Below, one piece after another: positions 54,934 through 64,000 of a stretch of DNA of 64,000 nucleotides. Source of the stretch: Bipolaris cookei (Eukaryota; Ascomycota; Dothideomycetes; Pleosporales; Pleosporaceae). The position numbers were made by a program, and so were the translations under genes. The notes below the pieces were generated by a model. It was given only the letters and a program-made list of their open reading frames with translations. It was not told the DNA's origin and did no database searches. How positions within the stretch are numbered: the first letter of the stretch is position 1; every line of letters starts with the position of its first letter. The stretch spans positions 62,001-126,000 of the forward strand of contig NRSV01000049.1 in the NCBI GenBank assembly GCA_002286855.1, given 5' to 3'.

Positions 54934-56856
54934 CTATAGAAATCGAGATGGAGTTCTAATTGCGCGGCCGCGCCGTGAGGTTGGAGGTGGTGAGCCTCCT
55001 CCACCTCTCTTACGCTCCTCACCACCTTGAGGCCTCGCGATATGCCTCTTTTTCTGGATAGCCTTGATAAGAGCCTTGAAGTCCCTCTCTCTACCCCTTT
55101 GGAAAGTTTTAATAGCTTTTTGAAGTTGTTGTGCAGCCCTACGAGCTGCGATCCTTGAGGCCTTTTCAATAGCCTTCTCCTCCTTCTCCCTCTGCCTCAA
55201 TAGGCTCACTGCAAGCCTCGCTTGACGCCTCTGCTCCTTCTATCTTACCTTCGACTTCCTTGCTTTATCACGTTGCCTTACTGTTTCAGCTTTTTTGGAG
55301 ATGTAGCTGCCCCTCCTCCTGGAGTCGTAGGCGATGGCGCGCTTTCTGCATAGTCTCTCGTTAGTTAGGGCCTTTCGTAGGCCCTTAACCTCATGCTCAA
55401 GGAGCGTTTTTGAGGCTGAGATTTGGTGGAAGGCTTGGCTAAGCTTTTGAGCTCGCCCGTCTCCTCGATCCTTCACCACCTCACACAGTAGGCGTTCAGC
55501 TTTCCTCCAATTAGAGGCACTTAGCACAGAGGACTCACTATCGCTTGATAGAATAAGATTATCATCAAAACGTTGTAGTATAACCTCAAAATTCAAGGGC
55601 GAGAGGCCTGTGGCCTTAAAGGACTTTTTCATCGTTGTTTTCTTAAAGGAGACCTGCCAGGCTTGGTGGTAGAGAGGCAAGAAGTCCCTCTTACTCATAG
55701 ATACGAGGCTTTGCCTCCTATCCATAAAAGCAGAAACCTCGTTTGAGTACGCTGTTGAGAGAGGTTTGAACATGCAGATGTTTAGAGGCTGCAATGTATG
55801 GGTTGAGTGAGGAGGAAATACTGCAAGGAGGATCTTGTTTTGATTACAGTAGCTGATAAAATCCATTGTAAGGTAAGATCCACAGCCGTCAAGGACAAAT
55901 AATCGATAGGAGGACAAGCCTTTGCCTTCGTCCTGCGATCAAATACCTGTTGAAGCCACGCGAGGCCTATCTCGTTATTCGTCCATCCAGAGGATGATGA
56001 GGATATTTGAATCTGATGCGTCTCCTCAAGGGCCTGTGTCCAGGAGCCCTGTATTGATCCTGAGCCCGATTAGCACAGTCCGCAACAAGCAAGCGATAGA
56101 CAGATTGGTTACTACATTAGGTGTGGCACAAGTCATATTGTGGTCTTTTTATGCCTAGTGTGGTAATCAATCTGTCTATCGCTTGCTTGTTACGGACTGT
56201 ACCGATTGGTAGATAACAGCAGGCTCAAGGTAGGATTCATCAGCGCAGATACAGGCTAGCAGCGTTATTCACTCGCGCGAGCCATCCTGTATATTACTCC
56301 TTCTCCTTCCAGCCTTATGCAAAGGTTTACTGAAGATCCTCTTTGAACGCCGTACTACACCAAGAGAGAAGCCCTTCTCGTCCATATTATAGATCTGACG
56401 CGCCTCCGCGTGATATTGATTGATTTTATCGCGTAGGAGGCTAAATTAGAGGCTGTACTTTTTCTTTAAATCAGCCTTGTGTCGATTATTATCAAGACTA
56501 ATCGTCCACTTTGATAGGAGGCGATCAGGATAGCGATGCACAAAGCGATCAACCTACTAAGGCTCACCTCCTTCTTAGCGATCTGTGAGGCAAAGTTCTG
56601 TATTATAACTCGAGTAGGAGGCAAAACTCTTCTCGTAAGGCCATCAATATAGGTTATAAGGGCCTGCTCTTCGTGGGGGTGGAAGACTTGATTGTTTTGA
56701 TAGCCTATCGTACGCGAAGTAGTGCAACCTTGGTGTCTCCGGGCGAGCGTAGATCGAACAACCCTATACTTTTTTTTTAGCAATATCAGTATACGTAAAA
56801 TAGTCTCCAGGTTCTAAGGCTTCAATAACTGCAAGCGCATCCTCAATATTACTCAT
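54934..56856 (-). pseudogene. Fot1/pogo-type transposase, broken
   Basis: The start is the ATG at 56856 (MSNIEDALAVIEALEPGDYF). Shortly after, a run of nine A breaks the frame before the helix-turn-helix region (RSTLARRHQG, RRVLPPTRVIIQNF). The DDE core survives in pieces: GWTNNEIGLAWLQQVFDRRT, then a one-base frameshift near 55920, then FVLDGCGSYLTMDFISYC, VFPPHSTHTLQPLN and KRDFLPLYHQAW. The C-terminal tail is a long Lys/Arg-rich helix (QKAIKTFQRGRERD-like) ending near 54934. A 128-bp insertion at 56074-56201 splits the core. The gene cannot make a functional enzyme. Confidence 0.87.
56074..56201. mobile_element. 128-bp MITE nested in the transposase pseudogene
   Basis: Two arms of about 42 bases form near-perfect inverted repeats, the left one beginning CACAGTCCGCAACAAGCAAG and the right one ending GCTTGCTTGTTACGGACTGT before a final A. 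The spacer is about 44 bases. The element is flanked by an 8-base direct duplication, CCGATTAG at 56066-56073 and CCGATTGG at 56202-56209 (one transition). It has no coding capacity. Short length, long TIRs and an 8-bp target duplication suggest a non-autonomous hAT-type MITE, though the terminal bases are not diagnostic. Confidence 0.82.
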
Positions 56857-57139
56857 GGTAGTGGAGATAGTAGATGCTGAAGGAGAGGTAGTTGTGAGGC
56901 CCCGCGCACATGCCACGTCCGTGCGCACGACGTGTCCACCCACCTTAACCCCCGCATCGACATGTCCCGCTGGACATAAAACGCAGTTGTCAGTCCAAAG
57001 CCTCTTCCTACTGCTCCAAACTTCTCACTTTCCTCAAACTGAAGAAAAGGTCTCATTTACACTCCAATTTCGATCATTTAAAGTACTTTCTCAACCAACT
57101 ATTCTCACTTCAAGATACATACGACAGAGAGCCAACAGC

Positions 57140-57313
57140 ATGTCTTCTGAGAGCGACAAATCTAAAATCACAACTACCCATAAGGCGGCAAAAGATATGG
57201 GATTTGATAGTTTCAAAGCGTTCTTAGAGTCTTATGGGTTGCGGGTTTGGGAACCGGACAATGTAGAAGAGGGCAAAGTGATTCTGAAGGCTATGGGATA
57301 TAATATCTCATGA
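57140..57313 (+). CDS. 57-residue uncharacterised small protein
   Basis: A short single-exon frame, MSSESDKSKITTTHKAAKDM to GYNIS. It has a hydrophilic start, then a compact helical-looking part (GFDSFKAFLESYGLRVW) and EEGKVILKAMGY. It has no signal peptide or cysteines, so a secreted effector is unlikely. The ATG at 57140 is the most natural start; the same frame is open upstream but passes the end of the adjacent transposon. Amino-acid composition is balanced, unlike chance frames nearby. I recall similar short proteins in other filamentous ascomycetes but cannot verify this. Function unknown. Confidence 0.6.
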   Translation: MSSESDKSKITTTHKAAKDMGFDSFKAFLESYGLRVWEPDNVEEGKVILKAMGYNIS

Positions 57314-57586
57314 GAGATTAGGGGTTCGAGATACGGAAAGGGCTAGGTAAGATGTTGGACTACTAGAAGCGATGCAGGAGGTTCGAAACAACGGGTACAC
57401 GGTACACGAAGTAGTAATGAAAGGAGGAACAGCTTGGGAATACTCAGTGCCGCATCATCACTGGAGTGAATGACGCACGTACTCTACTTATTCCATAACG
57501 AACAACACAATCTAAATTCTACATCAGGAGATTTTCTATACTACAAACATTCTACAAACCACCCCTCCCCCTTACCTTTCCCACCC

Positions 57587-59830
57587 CTACTCCTCAACTC
57601 TCAATCCATACACCCCCAACTGCTCCTTCGTAACAGCATTCGGACTCTTAACCAGTAAATCCTCTCCCCGCCCACTCTTCGGGAACGCAATAACATCCCT
57701 CACACTCTCCCTCTGACAAATCATCGCCATTAGCCTATCCCACCCCAGCGCAATCCCTGCATGCGGCGGACACCCGCTCCGCAGCACATCGAGCAAATGC
57801 CTGAAATCCTCGATGCGCTCGGGCTTCATCTGGAGTATGTCGCGGAATATGAATTCTTGCATGGGAGCAGAGTGGATACGGCGGCTGCCACCGCCGAGCT
57901 CGACGCCGTTGACTACGATGTCGTAGTGGGCTGCTGTGGCGGCAGACGGTGAGGTAAGGAGGAGGTCGACGTCTGCGGGTGTTTTCGGGGCGGTGAAGGG
58001 GTGGTGCGTGGATGAGAAGCCGGATGTGCCGCCTTGGCCTGGTTCGGTGTCGCTTGAGGGTGTGAAAAGTGGGAAATCTGTTATCCAGAGGAAACGGAAG
58101 TCGTCTTTGGCGGGGGGGTCAATGAAGCCTTGGGATATGGCTGCTTTGTGGAGGGCTAGACGCAGGTTTCCGAGGGAGGTTGAGCCGCCGGAAAAGGGGG
58201 CGTCGGGACGGGCTTGGAGGATGAGGAGGTCGCCGTGGTCGGGGATGAGGGTTGGGGGTCCTTCCATTGCGAATTGGTGGCCTAGGGGGCCGAGACCGTC
58301 CATTGGTTTGGATAGGTCGCCGATGAAGATGCCGGGTTGGCCGTCGGGATTGTCGAGGTATGGTTTTCCTTCTGGGCTGTCGAGGAAGCTGGCGATGAAT
58401 TTGCGGGTCATTTTTGGGTCTTCGGATATGGAGATCTTGATAGCGTCGATAGTTGGGTTCTCAAGTGGAGTAATTTTGCCGATTAGGTCGGATGTTAGGT
58501 GCTGCGTGATGTTGTTTATCTGCACATGTTAAATTCAGATTGATGAGTGAATCAGCATACATATCTTACCTTGGACTCGTAACGTAAATCCGGTTTGTCG
58601 GATCCGTATGATGCCATTGCATCGTGATAGGTCATGTGCGGGAATGTCTCAGGAGTCTTCAGGTTAAGCACGCGCTGCCAGAGTTTTCTTAGCAGCCTCT
58701 CTGTCTCTCTCATAACATCTTCTTCGTCGGCGAAAGACATTTCCATATCAAGCTATAGATCATCGTCAGAAGAGATATATACATTCATGTAGGGGAACTG
58801 ACCTGTGTGAACTCGGGCTGCCTATCTGCCCTCAAATCTTCATCGCGGAAGCACCGGGCAAACTGAAAGTACTTAGTAAATCCAGAAGCCATGAGAATCT
58901 GCTTGTATTGCTGAGGGCTTTGTGGCAATGCATATGCAAGCCCCTTTTGACGTGTTGGTACAAGAAACTCTCGCGCACCCTCGGGTGTTGACTTGAAAAG
59001 AATGGGCGTTTCTATCTCTTTCCAATCGACTTCAATCAAGCTCAGTCTTGCTCTAGCCATGGCCTTTGATCTTAGAAGGATGTTAGAACGCAGCTCCGAA
59101 TCAGTGCGAAGTTGCAAATGCCGCTGATCCGGTCCAAAAACTGTGTCGTTCTTAATGATTATATCGTTAGGAATTTCATTGAGTGGCTCTACGCGTGTTA
59201 CAGCGATTTCCCGAGCAGTGACCAACTTCATGCCGAGGAAGTAATCGTCTTTTGCTGGTCGGCGCTCGGCGAGCGTGCCTCTCACAATAACTGGAGTCCA
59301 CTCCTTCAATGAGCGGAGGCGAGCATGTGCTTCGGCTTGTTCTCCTTCCGGATTGTTTGAGCTAGAGACTAACTGGATACAAGACGTCTGGTTCTTGTTG
59401 CGAAGCATAGTGAACGAGAGCTTGCTGCTGACATCTCGACGAGTACTAATGTACCCAAAGATCTCAATTTCCTGACCAAGCTCATGGCCGGCTAATTGCC
59501 CATCGTTCCATGTATTATCAAGTTTCTCCCATGATGAGGACCGGACTGTATTTCTATAAGTGCTGGAACTGGACTTGGTGGGGCGAACGTACTAGTCGCC
59601 TTGAAGTCATCAAGCGTCTTCCTGAGTTTACCATCCGGCGAAAAATTCTCTTGAGTCGGCTGCAACGTCTGAAAGCATCGGATTGAGATTGGCAAACCTG
59701 ATGTTACTTGATTCGCCGTGATCTCGTGATGGCGTGGTCTGAAGAAACGGGATATTTCCACATAGGAATTACGCAAGCATGCACTCCGATTTGCTACGTA
59801 CTTCGATGCATGAAGGAGATTCATGCTCAT
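57587..59830 (-). CDS. Aspartyl-tRNA synthetase, mitochondrial
   Basis: A class IIb enzyme that charges mitochondrial tRNA-Asp. Four exons on the minus strand: 59830-59593, 59545-58803, 58752-58570 and 58519-57587, with introns of 47, 50 and 50 nt, give 698 residues. The N-terminus is basic and presequence-like (SMNLLHASKYVANRSACLRN). An OB-fold anticodon-binding domain comes next (GHELGQEIEIFGYIS). The class II core has motif 2 as FRDEDLRADRQPEFTQ, motif 3 as GIALGWDRLM, and the bacterial-type GAD insertion domain between them (KPYLDNPDGQPG). The bacterial-type architecture with a leader indicates the mitochondrial enzyme, not the cytosolic one. It is convergent with the 57-residue gene; the stops are 273 bases apart. 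Confidence 0.93.
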
Positions 59831-60961
59831 AGATGTCAGCCGATTGGACCTTGAAATTGTCTAGACGCGAAGATGCTGGCTCAATGCCTTTGCTGCCAAA
59901 TCTCGATATGCTGCCAAGGCCGATATTCAACTAAGCTCTATCTGGACTAGCTACGCATGGACCATTGTTCGGGGCTTCAAAATCTTTCTGTAGCCCTCAC
60001 CCGACTTCCTCTCGCTATCCCTCCAGTTTATAACATGTAAGCGCCTTTTTTCAGACAATCCAAGAACCTAACTAACCGCGCATTCTAGATGATGAAAGCC
60101 TAGCGTGTATTAGCTGAGCAGCTCTCCTCATCCGCCTTCGAACTCTCTCCTTCGGGTGCTTAAGTGGTTCGCTGGTAGATTTGGATGTGGCCGCATGACT
60201 TCCGCGTCCGGCACACCCACCTTGTTACATAACGGACGCTTTGACGGCATCTCTGATTCAATAAACTGGTCGGTGTTAATTCTGCCGCGATTACGCGCGT
60301 GTGACAAAAACGATTGCGATTACGGATGCGAAAACAAAGGCGGAGCATTCTCATTGCGAAGGACTGCTGTGTACATAACATTTGATAGGACAATAAAAGA
60401 GTTTTATTTTTCTGCATAGTGCACCTGTGCTGGGTGACGTTGGAGGAACGAGTAAGTGGCTGTAGCCCTAAGACATTCGCCAAAATTACTGCGAGAGGTA
60501 TTGGAGTTGCCAATCTCTTACCTACTCTCCGAGACGGCGATATATGAACGCAGTGTCAATTACCCCTTCACTATTTCTTCATGGAAAAAGGGGCGTAACA
60601 CATTTGCAACATATCATCATGACAGCAAGTCGGTTAGCATTAGGTGCCTAAATGCTTGACTTGGGTCCAAAACTAGGACATGTCTCAAAGGAGTCAGCTC
60701 AAGAGACTTTAGAAAGTCTTTATAAAAGGTCAGAAGATTTACTGCTGGCTAGATCACATCTATGACGAGGCTAAATTGCTTTCGCATAGTCAACCAAGAG
60801 GACATGCCATGCAAAGAATTCTCTCTTTTAGCACGCACTTCCATTATCAAGTGACGCCACTCCCATTTGTTCCTTGTTCTGCAATGACTCCATATAATAT
60901 GGTATCAGGCACCACATAAGTGTCCTGGTCCAGGGGAACAAATGCTCGACCACGCTCATCC
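59831..60961. other. 1.1-kb gene-poor region
   Basis: Contains the promoter of the mitochondrial aspartyl-tRNA synthetase. Small open frames around 60156-60659 show no motif. No gene was recognised. Confidence 0.45.
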
Positions 60962-62369
60962 TCAACCAGCATGTACCCGAACCTTTACCTCCCTCCTTTT
61001 TCTTATAAGACTACAAAGCAATCTAGAACTCGCTCTTGACAAGACCTTATTCTCGGTTTCACAGATGATAATATCAAGCGACTTGAATGGCGAAAAAGCC
61101 CTGACAGTGTCAATGATAAACTGCATTTCGCTTGGTCGTTTTCCCCATCCCTCTTCATCCACGCAATATGCATCGATCGTTTTCATCGTCAACTGCGTAA
61201 TCTCCAGGTGCTGCAGCGACGTTGGAAGAATCTGATGCGGATCAAACGACTCAGCATCCATCAATCCATCCACAGACACGAGATGATCGATATCAATCCG
61301 TAGCGTATGCAACTTCGTCAGCCTTACAAGCGACCCGATGTTAACCCACCACTCAAACTCTGAATACTCGGTCGTTCGCATCTCCAGTACCTCTAGCAAC
61401 GGCGTGTACCGCACCAATGCCCTACCCAGTATAATGCAATCAAAGTGTCCGCTACCAAGCCCCTGCGGGCCGTATGTAGGATCAAGCGACTCCTATACGC
61501 CATCTAAATTCAAATGACGGAGGTTAGCAAGTTGATCAGTTCGCATACACCGAATCAGGTGTGCAGGGTAAACAGCTACATCTCGCAAATCCAGATGCTG
61601 AAGCGCTAACACCGTCTCATCCTGCAAATCGATAGCTCTAATGCCTCAGCCCGAGAGCTGCAAGCGTTTTACACAGCTCGGGGTTGGTACGCGAAATGTA
61701 TGGTCATCTACATTATCCCAGAACCTATCTTTTGCGATGCACAGATCCGATGGTTTATTGAAGGGCTGCTGCTCCTGCCGTGTGGAATCGACGGGGTAGT
61801 CGAACCATGACATGCTGAGGATATCTTGGCAATTTAGCAGTTCTTTACCGCGGGTGGAAGTTAGGTTGATAGTTTCGATGTTGGTGGTTAGGATGAGGAA
61901 GATGGCGACGAAGGGGTCAAGGAAGCAGAAGGGGTTGTATGAGAAGGCGCAGTTGAAGACGGTCATGAATAAGATCTGGATGGAGTAGGGGTTCGGGTAG
62001 AAGTCTTTCAGTTTTTTGTGATCGCACGTAGAGGGCGAGGTTGTTGGCTTGATAGAGATGGCTCCATGTCTCCACCTCCTGCTCAAATGGAGTGCCGTCG
62101 ATGCAGTCGAATAAGTTCTTTCTCTTTGGTACCATTGTGAGACTGTGGACGTGCTTTGCAAGGTGTGGTTGCGATAGAGTGATCTTGAGGAGTTGCTTCA
62201 TTTGTTCGGTTGTCGTTTGGGAGAAGCAGAGGTCGTGATATAGTATTGGCTCCGTGATGCGGCGGAAGTACTTAGATACTATTGACATGGTGGCGAGATA
62301 TGAGCGGTCATCATGTAGATATTCCAAGATCTTGGCATCCAGCTCTGTTGGCAGCTTGGAGAAGGACAT
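60962..62369 (-). pseudogene. F-box protein, disrupted
   Basis: The 5' part is a typical fungal F-box protein: MSFSKLPTELDAKILEYLHD, then SIVSKYFRRITEPILYHDLC. F-box proteins are substrate adaptors of SCF ubiquitin ligases. The frame changes by one base near 62035, close to a run of six A, and continues (FMTVFNCAFSYNPFCFLDPF, ILTTNIETINLTST). Two in-frame stops follow, TGA at 61648-61646 and TAG at 61495-61493. The leucine-rich remainder runs to the stop at 60962 (LEVLEMRTTEYSEFEWW, LHTLRIDIDHLV). A single base-call error could explain the frameshift but not the two stops. I read it as a recent pseudogene. Confidence 0.78.
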
Positions 62370-63480
62370 GTTTGTGGGTTGTAAAGAAGATTTTGATCAA
62401 GTGTGGGTGTGGGGTGGGATGTACTGGTTTACCTTGCGGAAGGCAATTATATAATAAATACAAGGTGTGAGAAGAGCTAACGTAGTGAAATGCAAAAAAT
62501 AGTTCGTGAACAGTGATCATGCTGCCTCATTAGTGCTTTCACTGAGCTGAATTCAGATACAGTAACACATGGGACACTTGGAAATCCCTCACGCATTCTT
62601 CTTCATGAGACATTCTGTAAAGTAAAATAACTCTTGGTGACAATAGTTTAGCTGGCCTTTGTATTGGATCACTGTCCTGTATAGAACGGGAGCAGTGTAG
62701 GTATCTATATGGTGAACCTACGAGCTAGGCTCACCTCAGACTAGCACAGGATAGAAAAAGTAGATCAGAGAGAGCTCATTAAGCCGTGTTTACCTGTGCA
62801 ACACATTAATCGTACTTCCCCCCTTAGTGGACTGAATTACTGGAATAAGAACAGTCCCCATCAAAATATAGCCGCTGTTTGCAATTAGCTGCCTTCACCA
62901 CCACATATTTAAAAAAAATTATATGCTAGAGTACTAATTTATATATAGATTAATATACTATAAGACAACATTGTATAGTTTCAAAATGCTGGTGAGCAGT
63001 TGCATCGTATTGAAGTTGCGCTGTTTCATTGGGGGCAGTCTTTATCTGGGGATTTCGGTCCACCACGAGCCTTTTACCAAACAGGGAAATTTTTTATAGC
63101 CCTGGCGGGATAGCTAATGAATGCTAAAAGATAAATCTCAAACAACTAGAAAGAGCTGTCGATCTAAACAACCTAGAGGAATATAGTTCCTAGCAACGGT
63201 CATTCACTTTGTATTTAACCACTGCTCACTATATGAAAGGATAGCTTAGATAGACATACTGTGTGCCTACAGGTTAATCTCAATACATAATGACGCGTTA
63301 ATGGAGAAAATGCAACCAAGAGCACTTGGTAAATGGTGTTTAGATGTGCGACAAATATAAACTATCTTGAGGTAGATATAGGGCTTACAAAAGATATTAC
63401 ATATCCAGCCTTGTTCCCATTTGCCTGTGGGCGCCATAAATATGCCTTTAGATTGCTAAAATTCTCCTCACATGACCCGC
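62370..63480. other. AT-rich gene-poor region
   Basis: About 1.1 kb with markedly high AT content, including a nearly pure A/T stretch at about 62910-62970. No gene or intact repeat was recognised. It could be a RIP-degraded repeat or simply AT-rich spacer. Confidence 0.45.
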
Positions 63481-64000
63481 TTAGTTCTTCTCTACAGAGT
63501 TTACATACTTGCATCTTCGTGAGCTTTGCTGATCAGGACGCTGTACAAGTGACTCAGGCGCCGGATCATCCCAAATACTCACGCTCAGAGATTGCGGCTT
63601 AACAGCACCATTAATTTCCTTGACTTGAGTCATGTGTTTACGAAAGGGATTGGTTGCCTTTGACCTCCAGGAAACAATCGAGGGTGACTTGACTGGGCTC
63701 CCGCCTCTGCTGCTTCTACTCCGCGTAGACACGTGATCGCCGTCGTCATCACTATGGTCATAGCGAGCGACTGTGGTAGCTCTAGAGCTTTGCTTGCCTT
63801 CAGTGTCTGTTTCACTGTCATGGCAAGATGTATGCTCGCCGTCGCCCGAGTAAATCGATGCTGTAGAAGATATTGATGGCGTATATGGTCTATCGGTTCG
63901 GGGTGACGATGCTTTCTTGGCTTCTTTGTCATAGTGCCATTGGAGCTGCCGATGTCGTCGTCGATAGTTGTTCTCTCTCATCAGAAACGATCTCTCTACG
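63481..64000 (-). CDS. Ser/Arg/Asp-rich protein, truncated at window edge
   Basis: The minus-strand frame is open to the last base of the window. The first ATG (63981) is preceded in frame by codons for VERSFL, so the gene probably begins outside. The visible part is hydrophilic and probably disordered: RENNYRRRHRQLQWHYDKEA, then a Ser/Asp/Arg-rich region and SPSIVSWRSKATNPF. A GTGAGT donor at about 63578 (after QSLS) could end an exon, so the last 30 residues as read to 63481 may be intron. I do not recognise the family. Confidence 0.5.
   Translation of the reverse strand, partial: VERSFLMRENNYRRRHRQLQWHYDKEAKKASSPRTDRPYTPSISSTASIYSGDGEHTSCHDSETDTEGKQSSRATTVARYDHSDDDGDHVSTRSRSSRGGSPVKSPSIVSWRSKATNPFRKHMTQVKEINGAVKPQSLSVSIWDDPAPESLVQRPDQQSSRRCKYVNSVEKN

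Larger units (their letters stand above)
54785..56945 (-). mobile_element. Second decayed pogo/Fot1-like DNA transposon
   Basis: A 2,161-bp element with imperfect TIRs. The left end starts GGGTGGGTGGACACGTGCGC, and the right end, read inward, starts AGGTGGGTGGACACGTCGTG, differing at the first base and by a 3-base indel. TA flanks both sides (54783-54784 and 56946-56947). A broken transposase gene fills the minus strand. The TIRs do not match those of the element at 11797-13886, so it is a different family of the same superfamily. A small MITE-like insertion lies inside it. The element lies between the GPI-anchored protein gene and the 57-residue gene. Confidence 0.85.

Noticed and set aside
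11797..56945. The two pogo-like elements as copies of one family
   Set aside because: Their terminal inverted repeats differ (CGTACCGTG versus RGGTGGGTGG) and their transposases are only distantly similar, so they are separate families.
63333..63602. A plus-strand frame with YPALFPFACG, recalling Helitron replication proteins
   Set aside because: Only a few residues match the idea, the rest has no motif, and the part after 63481 overlaps a better minus-strand coding frame.
1..64000. Search by eye for tRNA, rRNA, riboswitch and CRISPR structures
   Set aside because: No tRNA-like T-arm/anticodon combination, no rRNA sequence and no spaced direct-repeat array was seen. A covariance-model scan such as tRNAscan-SE would be decisive; I could not run it.

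Overview
The window is nuclear DNA of a filamentous ascomycete, most likely a dothideomycete of the order Pleosporales. The genus is inference; I could not search. The evidence is the gene style: most introns are 47-75 nt with GT-AG ends and CTAAC/CTGAC-type branch points. Fungal families are present (Los1, Apa2, Spc7, Cwc22, a class III chitinase, a DHA1-type MFS carrier), and the two transposons and an F-box gene are decayed, one transposon with stop codons typical of repeat-induced point mutation (RIP). I joined exons by hand from frame, splice-site and family fit, so all joins are predictions.

Layout. 1-10 kb: a 5'-truncated coiled-coil protein, then a head-to-head pair of TFIIIA and RNA polymerase subunit Rpb6, then S-formylglutathione hydrolase and the tRNA exportin Los1. 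10.5-14 kb: Ap4A phosphorylase Apa2, with a 2.1 kb RIP-damaged pogo/Fot1-like transposon (26-bp TIRs, TA target duplication) beginning about 80 bp upstream of its start codon. 14-24 kb: a Myb/SANT-like protein, a long gene-poor stretch, a divergent kappa-class GST and short-chain dehydrogenase pair, and a large disordered coiled-coil protein. 26-36 kb: an uncharacterised five-exon gene, the splicing factor Cwc22, Dpm2 (whose first coding exon is only its ATG) and a DCAF-like WD40 protein. 36-43 kb: a GPI-anchored chitinase with a 15-bp minisatellite and an MFS transporter. 43-46 kb: gene-poor, with one decayed coding fragment. 46-51 kb: kinetochore protein Spc7/KNL1 with RVSF and MELT-like motifs, and an Arg-rich unknown. 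51-57 kb: gene-poor DNA, a GPI-anchored Ser/Thr-rich protein, and a second decayed pogo-like transposon with a nested 128-bp MITE. 57-64 kb: a 57-residue protein, mitochondrial aspartyl-tRNA synthetase, an F-box pseudogene, AT-rich DNA and a truncated protein at the edge.

Most genes are housekeeping (Pol III and tRNA biology, splicing, glycosylation, chromosome segregation), and I see no biosynthetic cluster, CRISPR array, rRNA or tRNA gene. I found no convincing undescribed biological system. The most useful observations are gene-structure details (a GC-AG intron, a start-codon-only exon, an intron that keeps frame, a probable dual-targeting leader), the TFIIIA/Rpb6 shared promoter, and the transposon ends with the nested MITE.
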